A DNA stretch of 64,000 bases, from positions 1 to 64,000 of the forward strand of contig NZ_CP095063.1 in assembly GCF_022921055.1 (NCBI RefSeq), read 5' to 3'. This DNA comes from Hymenobacter volaticus. GTDB taxonomy: Bacteria; Bacteroidota; Bacteroidia; Cytophagales; Hymenobacteraceae. This document shows positions 36,662 through 45,567 of the stretch, one piece after another. Every line of letters starts with the position of its first letter. Position 1 is the first letter of the stretch. The translations under genes and the position numbers were made by a program. The notes under the pieces were generated by a model. That model was given only the letters and a program-made list of their open reading frames with translations. It made no database searches and was not told where the DNA came from.

Positions 36662-38134
36662 ATGCTTCGTCCCATCATGTTTGTCGGCACAGCTTCCGAC
36701 GTGGGCAAAAGCGTTATCACGGCCGGGTTCTGCCGGATTTTTCGCCAGGATGGCTACCGGCCGGCCCCGTTCAAGGCCCAGAATATGTCGTTGAATAGCT
36801 ACGCCACGCCCGAAGGCCTAGAAATTGGGCGGGCCCAGGCCATGCAGGCCGAAGCCGCCGGCGTGCCCTGCCACGTGGATATGAACCCAGTGCTGCTCAA
36901 GCCCACCTCCGACCAGGCCTCGCAGGTGGTGCTCAACGGCCAACCCATCGGCACGCAATCGGCCTACGAATACTTTCGCGAGAATGACCGGCACGAGTTG
37001 TTTGTGGCCGCAACCCAGGCTTTCGACCGGCTGGCGGCGCGCTTTTCGCCGGTGGTGCTCGAAGGCGCAGGCAGCATCTCGGAACTGAATTTGAAGCGCC
37101 GCGACATCACCAACCTGCGCATGGCCCGCCACGCTGGCGCCGCCACCTACCTGATTGCCGACATCGACCGGGGCGGCGTCTTCGGCAGCGTGTACGGCAC
37201 GCTAGCGCTGCTCGAACCCGAAGAAAAAGCCTGCATCAAAGGTATTTTGATCAACAAGTTTCGGGGAGATGCCCGGCTGTTTGCCGACGGCCGCCAGCAA
37301 CTCGAAGAATTAACCGGCGTGCCCGTGGTGGGCGTGCTGCCTTACTTCCGCGACATTTTTCTGGAAGAAGAAGACTCCGTGGCGCTGGCTCGTAAGCAGC
37401 GCGGTACCGGCCCTGCTAATCGGGTGCAGGTGGCCGTGGTACTGCTCGGTCGCATGTCGAACTTCACGGACTTCGACGTGCTCGGTCACGACCCGCGCGT
37501 GCATTTGTTTTATACCCACGACGCCAGCGAAATAACCGAGGCCGACATCATCGTTCTGCCCGGCAGCAAAAACACCATCGACGACCTGATAACTCTGAAA
37601 AATAACGGGTTGGCGGCGGCCATCGTGCAGGCTCACCGCGCCGGCAAAACGGTGGTGGGCATCTGCGGCGGCTATCAGATGCTGGGCCGCTCGGTGGAAG
37701 ACCCCGCGGGCGTGGAAAGCCGCGTGGCGGCCACTGCTGGCCTGGGCTTGCTGCCCGTGCGCACCGTGCTACAGGGCCACAAAACCACTGAGCAGCGCCA
37801 CTTCGCTTTCCGCGACCAAGCCGCGGCCACCTGCCAGGGCTACGAAATTCACATGGGCATTACCACCGCCGACGGTCCGGCCCAGCCCGTAGCCACGCTC
37901 ACCGATGGCACCCCCGACGGCTACTTTGCCGGGCCGCGCTGCTGGGGCACCTATTTGCACGGCATCCTCGACAATCCCGTGGTGGTCGATGAGTTGCTGG
38001 CGCCCTACACCCAAGAGCAAGCTACCGAGCCCTTTGACTTCGCAGCTTTCAAAGACGAGCAGTTCAACCGCCTGGCAACCCTGATCCGCGAAAATGTAGA
38101 TATGCCGCAGATTTACGCTGCGCTGCAACCCTGA
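36662..38134 (+). CDS. cobQ: cobyric acid synthase (CobQ/CbiP)
   Basis: A 490-aa ATP- and glutamine-dependent amidotransferase that adds four amides to adenosylcobyrinate a,c-diamide. The N-terminal dethiobiotin-synthase-like domain begins IMFVGTASDVGKSVITAGFC and has FKAQNMSLNSYATPEG. Next is TYLIADIDRGGVFGSVYGTL. The C-terminal glutaminase domain has the nucleophile Cys in GKTVVGICGGYQML and His in CWGTYLHGILDN. Length is normal for CobQ. It opens a cobQ-cobD-cbiB operon. Confidence 0.95.
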   Translation: MLRPIMFVGTASDVGKSVITAGFCRIFRQDGYRPAPFKAQNMSLNSYATPEGLEIGRAQAMQAEAAGVPCHVDMNPVLLKPTSDQASQVVLNGQPIGTQSAYEYFRENDRHELFVAATQAFDRLAARFSPVVLEGAGSISELNLKRRDITNLRMARHAGAATYLIADIDRGGVFGSVYGTLALLEPEEKACIKGILINKFRGDARLFADGRQQLEELTGVPVVGVLPYFRDIFLEEEDSVALARKQRGTGPANRVQVAVVLLGRMSNFTDFDVLGHDPRVHLFYTHDASEITEADIIVLPGSKNTIDDLITLKNNGLAAAIVQAHRAGKTVVGICGGYQMLGRSVEDPAGVESRVAATAGLGLLPVRTVLQGHKTTEQRHFAFRDQAAATCQGYEIHMGITTADGPAQPVATLTDGTPDGYFAGPRCWGTYLHGILDNPVVVDELLAPYTQEQATEPFDFAAFKDEQFNRLATLIRENVDMPQIYAALQP

Positions 38135-38153
38135 TTCATTTACCCTCTACCCT

Positions 38154-39185
38154 ATGCTGCACGGCCATGGCGACGACGGCTACCGCCACTCCCACTCTAT
38201 CGTAGCGGATTTCAGCACCAACGTCTGGTACGGGTGCGAGCCGGCCGGCTTGAAAGAGTACGTTTTCCGCCAGTGGCCCACCGTGAACCGCTACCCCGAG
38301 GTGTTGGCCGAAAGTCTGGCCACCCAAATAGCCGCCCACCACGACCTCGCGCCCACGCAAGTGCTGGTAAGTAGCGGCACCACCGAAAGCATCTACCTGG
38401 TGGCGCAAACCTGGGCCGGCGGCCGTAGCACGGTGCTCTCGCCGGCCTTCGCTGAATACGAAGATGCCTGCCGCCAACACGGCCACCGGTTGCAGTTTCT
38501 GGCTTGGGAAGAGTTGCAGCCTGATACTCCGCTAACCAGCGAGCTGCTGTTTGTTTGCAACCCCAACAACCCATCCGGCAGCGTGTTGGAGTTGGAGGTA
38601 TTGGCAGCCTTACTAGCCGGTAATCCGCGCACGGTGCTCGTGCTCGATGAGGCGTTTATTGAATTTACGACCAGTGTCGCGACGGCTGTTCCTTTACTAA
38701 GCCAATTCGATAACCTGTTGATTATGCGCTCATTGACCAAGGCGTATGCAATTCCAGGTTTACGGCTTGGCTACGTACTGGCTTCCACTGCCCTCATCAC
38801 CAAGCTCACCCAACACAAGGCGCCTTGGGCAGTGAATGCGCTAGCCGTGGCGGCCGGGCGCTTCTTGTTTGAAAACTACGAACAAGTGCAGTTGCCCCTT
38901 CCTCAGCTGCTGGCCGACAAAGCCATGCTGAGCGGTCAGCTGAGTCTAAACCCCGGCCTCATCATCTCACCGAGTCACACCCACTACTTCCTGGGCGCCA
39001 CGCGGCACGGCATGGCGGCCGAGCTGAAGCGCTGGCTGTTATCCCACCACGGCCTGCTCATTCGGGATGCTGCCAACTTCCGGGGGCTGACCCCGGCTCA
39101 CTTTCGCATTGGCACCCGCAGCCCTGCCGACAATCAACTCCTCGTAAACGCCCTGCAAGAATGGAGTACCGCTTCCTTCGCCTAG
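38154..39185 (+). CDS. cobD: threonine-phosphate decarboxylase / aminotransferase CobD
   Basis: A 343-aa fold-type I PLP enzyme. MLHGHGDDGYRHSHSIVADF and STNVWYG at the start are characteristic of CobD rather than HisC. The PLP lysine lies in RSLTKAYAIPGLRLGY, and NPNNPSGSVLELEVL and LVLDEAFIEF are conserved. It makes (R)-1-amino-2-propanol O-phosphate, the linker attached to cobyric acid by CbiB. The cbiB start overlaps its end by 25 bp. Confidence 0.88.
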   Translation: MLHGHGDDGYRHSHSIVADFSTNVWYGCEPAGLKEYVFRQWPTVNRYPEVLAESLATQIAAHHDLAPTQVLVSSGTTESIYLVAQTWAGGRSTVLSPAFAEYEDACRQHGHRLQFLAWEELQPDTPLTSELLFVCNPNNPSGSVLELEVLAALLAGNPRTVLVLDEAFIEFTTSVATAVPLLSQFDNLLIMRSLTKAYAIPGLRLGYVLASTALITKLTQHKAPWAVNALAVAAGRFLFENYEQVQLPLPQLLADKAMLSGQLSLNPGLIISPSHTHYFLGATRHGMAAELKRWLLSHHGLLIRDAANFRGLTPAHFRIGTRSPADNQLLVNALQEWSTASFA

Positions 39186-40111
39186 CCGTTCCACTGGCAT
39201 CCGGCTACTTGCTGGACCGACTGCTGGCCGACCCTGAGAATTGGCCCCATCCGGTGCGCACCTACGGCCAACTCATTGCTGCTGGGGAGCAGCAGCTCAA
39301 CCACGACTCGCAGCGTTTCGTGAAAGGAGCCGGGCTCACCATTGGCTTGGTGGGCGGCACATTCGTTTTGTTTAAACTGCTCGACAAGGTTTGGGAGCAA
39401 GCACCGCCCGCGTTAAGCATTGCTATTAACAGCGCCTGGGTTTTTTACGGGCTGGCCAATACCGGTTTAGTACGCGAGGGCCGGGCCGTGTTCGACGTGC
39501 TGGAGCGGGAAGGACTGGAAGCCGGCCGCCGCCAGCTAGCCCGTATTGTGGGCCGCGACACCGCCCAGCTCGACGCTCAACAAATCCGCACCGCGGTGCT
39601 GGAAAGTTTGGCTGAAAACCTAAGCGACGGGGTAGTAGCGCCCTTGTTCTACTACGCGCTGGCGGGCGTACCAGGCCTGATGGCCTACAAGATGGTAAAC
39701 ACCCTCGACTCGATGGTGGGCTACCGTAACCCGCGCTACGAGTTGTTCGGCAAGTTCGCCGCTCGCCTCGACGATGCAGTCAATTTAGTGCCCGCCCGCC
39801 TCACGGCCGGTTTGCTAGCCGCTTTAAGCGGAAGCAAGCGGGGTTGGCGCTTTATTTTCAAGTATGGGCACCAGCACAAGAGTCCCAACGCTGGCTATCC
39901 GGAAGCGGCGCTGGCCGGGGTGCTCGATTGCCGCTTCGGTGGCCCCAATTATTACCACGGACAGCTTGTGCCCAAACCCTACATCGGTAACAACCCCCGC
40001 TCCCTTGCTCCCGCTGAAATCAACCGCGTTGCTCGCCTCAACCACAGCGTGTGCGCCGTCGTGGTGGCGGGCATTTTGGGAATGTTTTGGTGGCAGTATA
40101 ACCGCCGCTAA
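39161..40111 (+). CDS. cbiB: adenosylcobinamide-phosphate synthase CbiB
   Basis: A 316-aa integral membrane protein that joins aminopropanol phosphate to cobyric acid. ASGYLLDRLLADPENWPHPV with ROGLIA-like YGQLIAAGEQQL, then ESLAENLSDGVVAPLFYYAL, KMVNTLDSMVGYRNPRYELF and NAGYPEAALAGVLDCRFGGP are CbiB signatures. About four membrane helices are visible. It overlaps cobD, so the two are translated together. Confidence 0.93.
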   Translation: MEYRFLRLAVPLASGYLLDRLLADPENWPHPVRTYGQLIAAGEQQLNHDSQRFVKGAGLTIGLVGGTFVLFKLLDKVWEQAPPALSIAINSAWVFYGLANTGLVREGRAVFDVLEREGLEAGRRQLARIVGRDTAQLDAQQIRTAVLESLAENLSDGVVAPLFYYALAGVPGLMAYKMVNTLDSMVGYRNPRYELFGKFAARLDDAVNLVPARLTAGLLAALSGSKRGWRFIFKYGHQHKSPNAGYPEAALAGVLDCRFGGPNYYHGQLVPKPYIGNNPRSLAPAEINRVARLNHSVCAVVVAGILGMFWWQYNRR

Positions 40112-40119
40112 GCTTGAGC

Positions 40120-41457
40120 TTACTGGCTTGAAGCCAACAGTTTGGTTATGAAGGCAGCATCTTCACCCCAGTACAGGTGCACGTAGGACGCCCACACATT
40201 GCCATGCCGGTACACCTGGACCGGCACCGCTACGCCTTTGGCGTTGGTAATCTCCACTGGCGCGGCCATAAGGCCTTGGTCTTCGAGTTGGGAGTAGTGA
40301 AATTCGTGGCCTTTGATCTGTACGTCCTCCCATTCCAGGGCGCGGTAGCCCAACGTCAGTTTGGCGTTTGCCATAGAAGTGGTACCCGGGAGTACACCTG
40401 CCATAGCAAACGACTCCCTCTGGGCAGTGACGATGGCGCGTCCTAGGTACATCAGTCCGCCGCATTCCGCATAAGTTACGCCGCCCGCGGCGCAGTACGC
40501 CGCCACGCTAGCGCGCATGCTCTGGTTGGCGCTCAAGGTTTCGGCAAACAGCTCGGGATAACCGCCGGGCAAATACAGAAAATCGGTGCCGGCCGGCAGC
40601 TGCGCGTCAGTTAAGGGACTGAAATAAGTAACTTCACCAAATCCACTGAAAGCCAGTAGGTTTTGGTGGTAAGTGAAAGTAAAAGCTGCGTCGCGGGCCA
40701 CAGCAATACGTCGGTGTTCTTGCCTTACTACTGCGGGCAAAACCGGCCCTGGCACCGGCGCAGGCGTACTGGCAACGGCCAGCAACTGATCCACGTCCAC
40801 GGTGGCGGGCAGCGTGTCCGCCAAGGTCTCCAAAATGGTTTCGTATTGAAGGTTGGTGTCGATGGATAAGCCTAAGTGGCGCGAGGGAACAGTAAAAGCC
40901 AGGTTATTGGGCAAATAGCCGAGGGCCATTACGCCTACATCCTCACAGGCTTCGCGCAGAAAGTGGTAGTGCGAGGCAGTATTTACGAAGTTGAAAATGG
41001 CACCTACTAGCCGGATGCCTGGGTAAAAATTCTTGAACCCAAACAGCAGCGGCGCCACCGAGTAGGCCATGGCTTTGGCGTTGACCACCAAAATCACCGG
41101 AATGCCCAGCAATTCGGCCACGGCGGCCGCGCTGCCTTGCATGCGGTCGGCCCCGTCGAAGAGGCCCATCACGCCTTCAACCAAGGCTACATCAGCGGGA
41201 GTTAAGTAATCGGCGTAAGTGGCTTGCGCGTGCGCGGCCGAGGCCATAAACAAATCCAGATTAACGCTGGGTCGGCCGGCAGCCTGGGTGTGGTGGTGGG
41301 TATCAAGATAGTCGGGCCCGCACTTGAAGGGCTGCACCACGAGTCCACGCCGGGCTAGCACCCGCAGCAACCCCAACGTGAGGGTGGTTTTGCCATTGCC
41401 ACTGCTCGGCGCGGCAATCAGAAATTGGGGCTTTGCAACGGCAGTAGACAAGGACAC
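40120..41457 (-). CDS. cbiA: cobyrinate a,c-diamide synthase (CbiA/CobB)
   Basis: A 445-aa enzyme that amidates carboxylates a and c of cobyrinate. LIAAPSSGNGKTTLTLGLLR is the P-loop, FKCGPDYLDTHHHTQAAGRP the substrate loop, VALVEGVMGLFDGADRMQGS a CbiA signature and GVTYAECGGLMYLG the glutaminase Cys. It starts with GTG at 41457 and is convergent with cbiB. CTAACC lies 7 nt before the start. With CobQ it covers the amidation steps, but no early corrin-ring genes are in the window. Confidence 0.93.
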   Translation of the reverse strand: MSLSTAVAKPQFLIAAPSSGNGKTTLTLGLLRVLARRGLVVQPFKCGPDYLDTHHHTQAAGRPSVNLDLFMASAAHAQATYADYLTPADVALVEGVMGLFDGADRMQGSAAAVAELLGIPVILVVNAKAMAYSVAPLLFGFKNFYPGIRLVGAIFNFVNTASHYHFLREACEDVGVMALGYLPNNLAFTVPSRHLGLSIDTNLQYETILETLADTLPATVDVDQLLAVASTPAPVPGPVLPAVVRQEHRRIAVARDAAFTFTYHQNLLAFSGFGEVTYFSPLTDAQLPAGTDFLYLPGGYPELFAETLSANQSMRASVAAYCAAGGVTYAECGGLMYLGRAIVTAQRESFAMAGVLPGTTSMANAKLTLGYRALEWEDVQIKGHEFHYSQLEDQGLMAAPVEITNAKGVAVPVQVYRHGNVWASYVHLYWGEDAAFITKLLASSQ

Positions 41458-42417
41458 GGAAAGTGGTTAGTGAAGAGAATAATTAACATTCCCAGTTGCT
41501 TTGCTAATGGGGTATGATGGAAAGTACAGTTTGGCCAGCGTGCTGAATTCGAGGCCGTCCTTAGTCAAGTGCATGAAATTGCGTGGCTTAAGCCGCAGCC
41601 ATTATTAATTGAACATATCCAAGAATACGGCCTAGGGCTAACTGCTTATCCAGCCGCTGCAACAGCCGGTACAACAATCCGCAAGGTGGTCCCGACACTG
41701 CATTAAACTGATAGCTTTACCGTCGGGAGTAGCACCCACTGACGCTTGATTCCACGCGTGTTGTTGAGGTAAAAAGGCTAATGCATGTTTGTTATAATAC
41801 TCTATTCTTCACTTGATTATACCAATATTCAATTGCGAATTTGGCTTAAATCTGGAGCAAAGAATTTTTGTAAGATAGGTGGGCGTCGCAGGTTCTACAA
41901 TCAGCAGGCGAGTATGTTTAGGCTCACTGCCTCCCGAGCTGCCCACTTCAAACAGTGCAGCGCGGCTGCTTTATGATGCTCAGTGAATTTGCTTTTTCAA
42001 GGATAATGCTTAACGATAATGCAAGGTTAATTCCCAACTTTTCAACTCACCGCTGAAAGCCCTACGGCGCGCTTAGCCACTCGTTCTGGGTAACCAGGAT
42101 GCTCGTCCCGGCGTTAGAGGCGCCCGCCCCTTTGCTTAGCCACCTGCGACTCCAGCACCGCCGTCTGAATTATAGCGCTTCAAAGTGCTGGCATCCTCTT
42201 CTCGATAACTACCTCCGAATACTTGTTCGCCATGTCAGCTAGCCGTTTTCCAGCCGCTTGCAGCCCTCACTCAACGACCTCAATTACGTTGTGGGCCTGC
42301 TTTCAATAGCCAATAGCTTGAACAAGTTTCAGGAAAGTATAGCTACAACATATTGATTAACAGACCTATAACAAATTCCGCACGGCATACTTTTCAAAAA
42401 ATAGCGGCTCAGAATTC
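41458..42417. other. 960-bp gap with possible coding remnants
   Basis: No intact gene found. Short frames look like possible scraps, for example 42258-42356 on the plus strand, which encodes SLNDLNYVVGLLSIANSLNK before a stop, but no family could be assigned. TACTTTTC at about 42388-42395 is one base from the -7 consensus and could serve the NTPase gene. Confidence 0.4.
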
Positions 42418-42993
42418 ATGGCTCAATTTCTTATTTCCGGTGGACCCGGCGCGGGCAAATCCACGCTGCTAACGGCCCTGCAAGAGCAGGGCTACACTGG
42501 CGTGGAAGAAGCGTCGCGGGTTCTCATTCAGGAGCAGGTAGCCGCGGGCAGTGGCCTTGTGCCCTGGCAAAACTTGGCCGGTTTCGCGGAGCTCGCCTTA
42601 ACCCGCATGGTAGACCAATACGAGCAGGCCCGGCAGCGCGGCGGGGCCACCTTCTTCGACCGGGGCATTCCCGACATCATTGCCTATTTGGAAGTAGGTG
42701 GCATTCCCGTTCCCAAGATCTACCACAACGCGGCCGCGCAATATCGCTACCATCCTGCGGTGCTCATGGCCCCTCCCTGGCCGGCCATCTACGTCAACGA
42801 CGCCGAGCGCTGGCAAACTTTCGCCGAGGCCGCGCAGCTCTACCAGGCGCTATACCAAACCTACCAGCGCTTAGGCTACCAACTCGTTGAGTTGCCACTA
42901 GTACCGGTGATGGACCGGGTGCAGTTTGTGCAATCATGGGTGGCCACCCACCAGAGGCAGGTTCAAAAATCGAGGGATTTGCGGGCGGAATAG
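42418..42993 (+). CDS. AAA_28-like P-loop NTPase of unknown function
   Basis: A 191-aa nucleotide-binding protein. The Walker A motif is ISGGPGAGKSTLLTALQEQG, the lid-side region has TFFDRGIPDIIAYLEVGG and the end has a conserved LVELPLVPVMDRVQFVQSWV. This is the AAA_28 family, usually annotated only as ATPase or kinase. It ends 20 bp before the promoter of the cobalamin riboswitch, so it stands between the cobalamin synthesis and transport operons without being in either. A kinase-like role on a small substrate is possible. Confidence 0.75.
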   Translation: MAQFLISGGPGAGKSTLLTALQEQGYTGVEEASRVLIQEQVAAGSGLVPWQNLAGFAELALTRMVDQYEQARQRGGATFFDRGIPDIIAYLEVGGIPVPKIYHNAAAQYRYHPAVLMAPPWPAIYVNDAERWQTFAEAAQLYQALYQTYQRLGYQLVELPLVPVMDRVQFVQSWVATHQRQVQKSRDLRAE

Positions 42994-43012
42994 GCTTTTT
43001 GGCAATTTCGTT

Positions 43013-43020
43013 TACCTTTG
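43013..43020 (+). promoter_or_regulatory. TAnnTTTG -7 box of the cobalamin-uptake operon
   Basis: TACCTTTG, identical to the box before cobQ. Transcription would begin about 7 bp downstream, almost at the first base of the riboswitch. Confidence 0.65.
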
Positions 43021-43024
43021 CCGC

Positions 43025-43235
43025 CAGTAAGGGTAGCTGGTCCGAAACATTTTCGGGCCAACTTTAAAAGGGAATCCGGTGTGAATCCGGGACAGTCTCC
43101 GCTGCTGTAACCCCCGCCAAAAACCGGTCGATACGTCGCGCCACTGTTCCGTTAGGGATGGGAAGGCCTTCGACCGGTGGGGGAAGTCAGAAGACCTGCC
43201 GCTTGCTACATACAGTCACAGCTTTCGGCAGAAAG
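43025..43235 (+). ncRNA. cobalamin riboswitch
   Basis: Typical B12-sensing leader. It has GGGTAGCTGGTCCG near the 5' end, the core AAAAGGGAATCCGGTG then GAATCCGGGACAGTCTCCGC and GCTGCTGTAA, a variable arm, and the 3' element GGGGAAGTCAGAAGACCTGC. It ends just before the btuF start, so binding of cobalamin should block translation or transcription of the uptake operon below it. Confidence 0.95.
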
Positions 43236-43240
43236 GCTCG

Positions 43241-44473
43241 TTGTACCATGCCCCAGACCTCGCTTTCCCCTGGCCGCGCCGGGGTGTTTCTTTTCTTTTT
43301 TCGTGTTGGCGCAATGTAGCGCTGGTGGCACTGCTTGCACTTGGGCCCGTGGCGGGTTTCAGCCAAAGCCCAGCTCCGAAGGTAACTGCGAAACCCGCCG
43401 CTAAAGCAGCAGCGCCTGTGCGGAGCCGCACTAGTGTGCAGTACGCTAAGGGCTTCACCCTAAGCTACGTCGGCAATTACAAGGTGCTCACTATCCTGAG
43501 CCCGTTCGAGCAGAAAACCACGGCCACCCGCTACCTGCTGCTGCCCCGGGGCACTGCCCGCCCAACCGGTTTTACCGAGGCCCAGGTGATAGAATTGCCC
43601 ATCCGCACCCTAGTTGGGTTGTCGTCGATGCACGTGGCACTGGCCGATTTTCTGGGCGCCAGTAACATACTGGTGGGTTTGGGCAGCTTTCAGTACGTTT
43701 CGGCCCCGAAAGTGCGCCAGCGCATAACCGAGGGCAAGGTGTTGGAGGTCGGTCAGGGCAAACAACTCAACAACGAACTGCTCGTCGCCCAGCACCCCGA
43801 CCTAGTGATGGTCACCGGCTGGCCTGGCGAAAGTTTGCCGCGCTTTCAAACCCTGGCCGCGGCCAACATCCCGGTTCTAATTAACTCGGAGTGGGTGGAA
43901 ACCACACCCTTAGGTCGGGCAGAGTGGGTGAAGGTGATGGCGGCCTTGCTCGACAAAGAAGACCTCGTAAATCAGAAATTCAACCAGGTGGTCCGTGATT
44001 ATCAGCGGCTGGCCGCCAGTACCCGCAACGTTGCTAAGCGGCCTACTGTGGTGGTGGGTATGCCGTTCAAGGACGTGTGGCACGTACCAGATGCAGACAG
44101 CTACATGGCTCAGTTCCTGCGCGATGCTGGCACCACTTACCCCTGGGACAAAACTAGAGCGCCGAGCGGCAGCCTGGCCTTATCGTTTGAAACCGTGGCC
44201 CCGGTGGCCCTCGCCGCCGACTACTGGCTGCATACGGGCTCCACGAAATCGAAAGCGGAAATAGTGGCCCAGGATGCGCGCTACACTGCTTTTGCGCCGT
44301 TCAAGCGCGGGATGGTCTACAACAACAACCGCCGCACCAACGCCGAGGGCTCCAACGATTACTGGGAATCGGGAGCCGTGCGGCCCGATCTAGTGCTAGC
44401 CGATCTGATCAAGATTTTGCACCCCGAGCTGCTGCCGACCTGGCAGCTGCGCTACTATCAGCAGCTGAAGTGA
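43241..44473 (+). CDS. btuF: cobalamin ABC transporter substrate-binding protein (BtuF-like)
   Basis: Secreted or lipid-anchored binding protein, about 400 aa, that hands corrinoid to BtuCD. A hydrophobic leader (LVALLALGPVAGFSQ) precedes two lobes of the class III binding-protein fold: VIELPIRTLVGLSSMHVALA, LVGLGSFQYVSAPK, HPDLVMVTGWPGESLPRFQT and TVVVGMPFKDVWHVPDADSY. The frame's first codon is a TTG at 43241. An ATG at 43248 is in another frame, and one extra T in the T6 run at 43296-43301 would join that ATG to the leader. The true start is therefore uncertain. It lies directly under the riboswitch. Confidence 0.88.
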   Translation: MYHAPDLAFPWPRRGVSFLFSCWRNVALVALLALGPVAGFSQSPAPKVTAKPAAKAAAPVRSRTSVQYAKGFTLSYVGNYKVLTILSPFEQKTTATRYLLLPRGTARPTGFTEAQVIELPIRTLVGLSSMHVALADFLGASNILVGLGSFQYVSAPKVRQRITEGKVLEVGQGKQLNNELLVAQHPDLVMVTGWPGESLPRFQTLAAANIPVLINSEWVETTPLGRAEWVKVMAALLDKEDLVNQKFNQVVRDYQRLAASTRNVAKRPTVVVGMPFKDVWHVPDADSYMAQFLRDAGTTYPWDKTRAPSGSLALSFETVAPVALAADYWLHTGSTKSKAEIVAQDARYTAFAPFKRGMVYNNNRRTNAEGSNDYWESGAVRPDLVLADLIKILHPELLPTWQLRYYQQLK

Positions 44474-44475
44474 GT

Positions 44476-45564
44476 ATGGTGCAAACATCGGTGGCGCCCT
44501 CTACCCGCCTCGCCCGGGCCGCAACCTACCGCCGCGGGGTTTGGTTGGTGGTCTTGCTCGGCTTGGTGGCCCTAGGCTTCGTGCTCGACATTGGACTAGG
44601 CCCGGTGCGGATTCCCCTGCCTGCAGTGGTGGACATTCTGCTAGGGAACCCCACCGATACGCCAGCCTGGCATTTTATTGTGCAACAAATTCGCCTGCCT
44701 AAAGCACTGACTGCACTGGTAGTAGGCAGCGGCTTGGCAGTGAGCGGCTTGCAGATGCAAACGCTGTTTCGCAACCCCCTAGCCGGCCCCTCGGCGCTGG
44801 GCTTGACGGCGGGCGCGGGCCTAGGCGTGGCGGCCGTCATGCTGGCGAGTGGCAGCGTCGCGGGTGGCTTTGCCATTCGAGCCCTGGGGGTAGGCGGTAG
44901 CTGGGCTTTGGTGCTGGCCGCCACTACCGGGGCTGGGCTGGTCATGAGCTTGGTGTTGGTGCTTTCGGCCCGCCTGCGTGACAACGTGGTCATGCTGATT
45001 GTGGGGCTAATGGTAGCCAGCGTGACGGGGGCCATCGTCAGTTTGTGGCAGTATTTCAGCGCCCCCGAGCAGATTCAGGAGTATTTGATGTGGACGTTTG
45101 GTTCGCTGGGCGGAGTAGTAGGCAACCATCTGCTGGTGCTGACTACAGTGGTTGGCGCGGGGCTACTCCTGGCTTTTGCCTCAGCCAAGCCCCTCAATGC
45201 CTTATTGCTCGGCGAAAACTACGCCCGCAGCATGGGGCTGGTCGTCGGCCGTTCCCGCACGCTCATCATCCTTAGTACCAGTTTGCTGGCCGGGGCCATT
45301 ACGGCGTTTTGCGGACCCATCGGCTTCGTAGGCATTGCTGTGCCCCACCTTACCCGGGGGTTGCTGCGCACCGCCGACCACCGCGTGCTCCTGCCCGGTG
45401 CCTGCCTGCTGGGCGCCGCCCTCACCCTGGGCTGCGACTGTCTGGCCCAGCTGCCAGGCAGCCAAACCGTCCTGCCACTTAATGTGGTGACCTCCCTGCT
45501 AGGGGCGCCGGTGGTGCTGTGGGTGGTGCTTCGTCGCCAGAATATTCGCTCGTCGTTTTCCTGA
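44476..45564 (+). CDS. btuC: cobalamin ABC transporter permease (BtuC/FecCD family)
   Basis: A 362-aa polytopic permease with about ten membrane helices. QIRLPKALTALVVGSGLAVS and LQMQTLFRNPLAGPSALGLT are the conserved FecCD start. CGPIGFVGIAVPHLTRGLLR is the ATPase-coupling loop. The start is either ATG at 44476 or GTG at 44470; the latter would overlap the btuF stop in GTGA. Confidence 0.92.
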   Translation: MVQTSVAPSTRLARAATYRRGVWLVVLLGLVALGFVLDIGLGPVRIPLPAVVDILLGNPTDTPAWHFIVQQIRLPKALTALVVGSGLAVSGLQMQTLFRNPLAGPSALGLTAGAGLGVAAVMLASGSVAGGFAIRALGVGGSWALVLAATTGAGLVMSLVLVLSARLRDNVVMLIVGLMVASVTGAIVSLWQYFSAPEQIQEYLMWTFGSLGGVVGNHLLVLTTVVGAGLLLAFASAKPLNALLLGENYARSMGLVVGRSRTLIILSTSLLAGAITAFCGPIGFVGIAVPHLTRGLLRTADHRVLLPGACLLGAALTLGCDCLAQLPGSQTVLPLNVVTSLLGAPVVLWVVLRRQNIRSSFS

Positions 45565-45567
45565 TCT

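Noticed and set aside
41785..41976. 63-codon open frame in the gap after cbiA
   Set aside because: No recognisable domain and no neighbours that would explain it.
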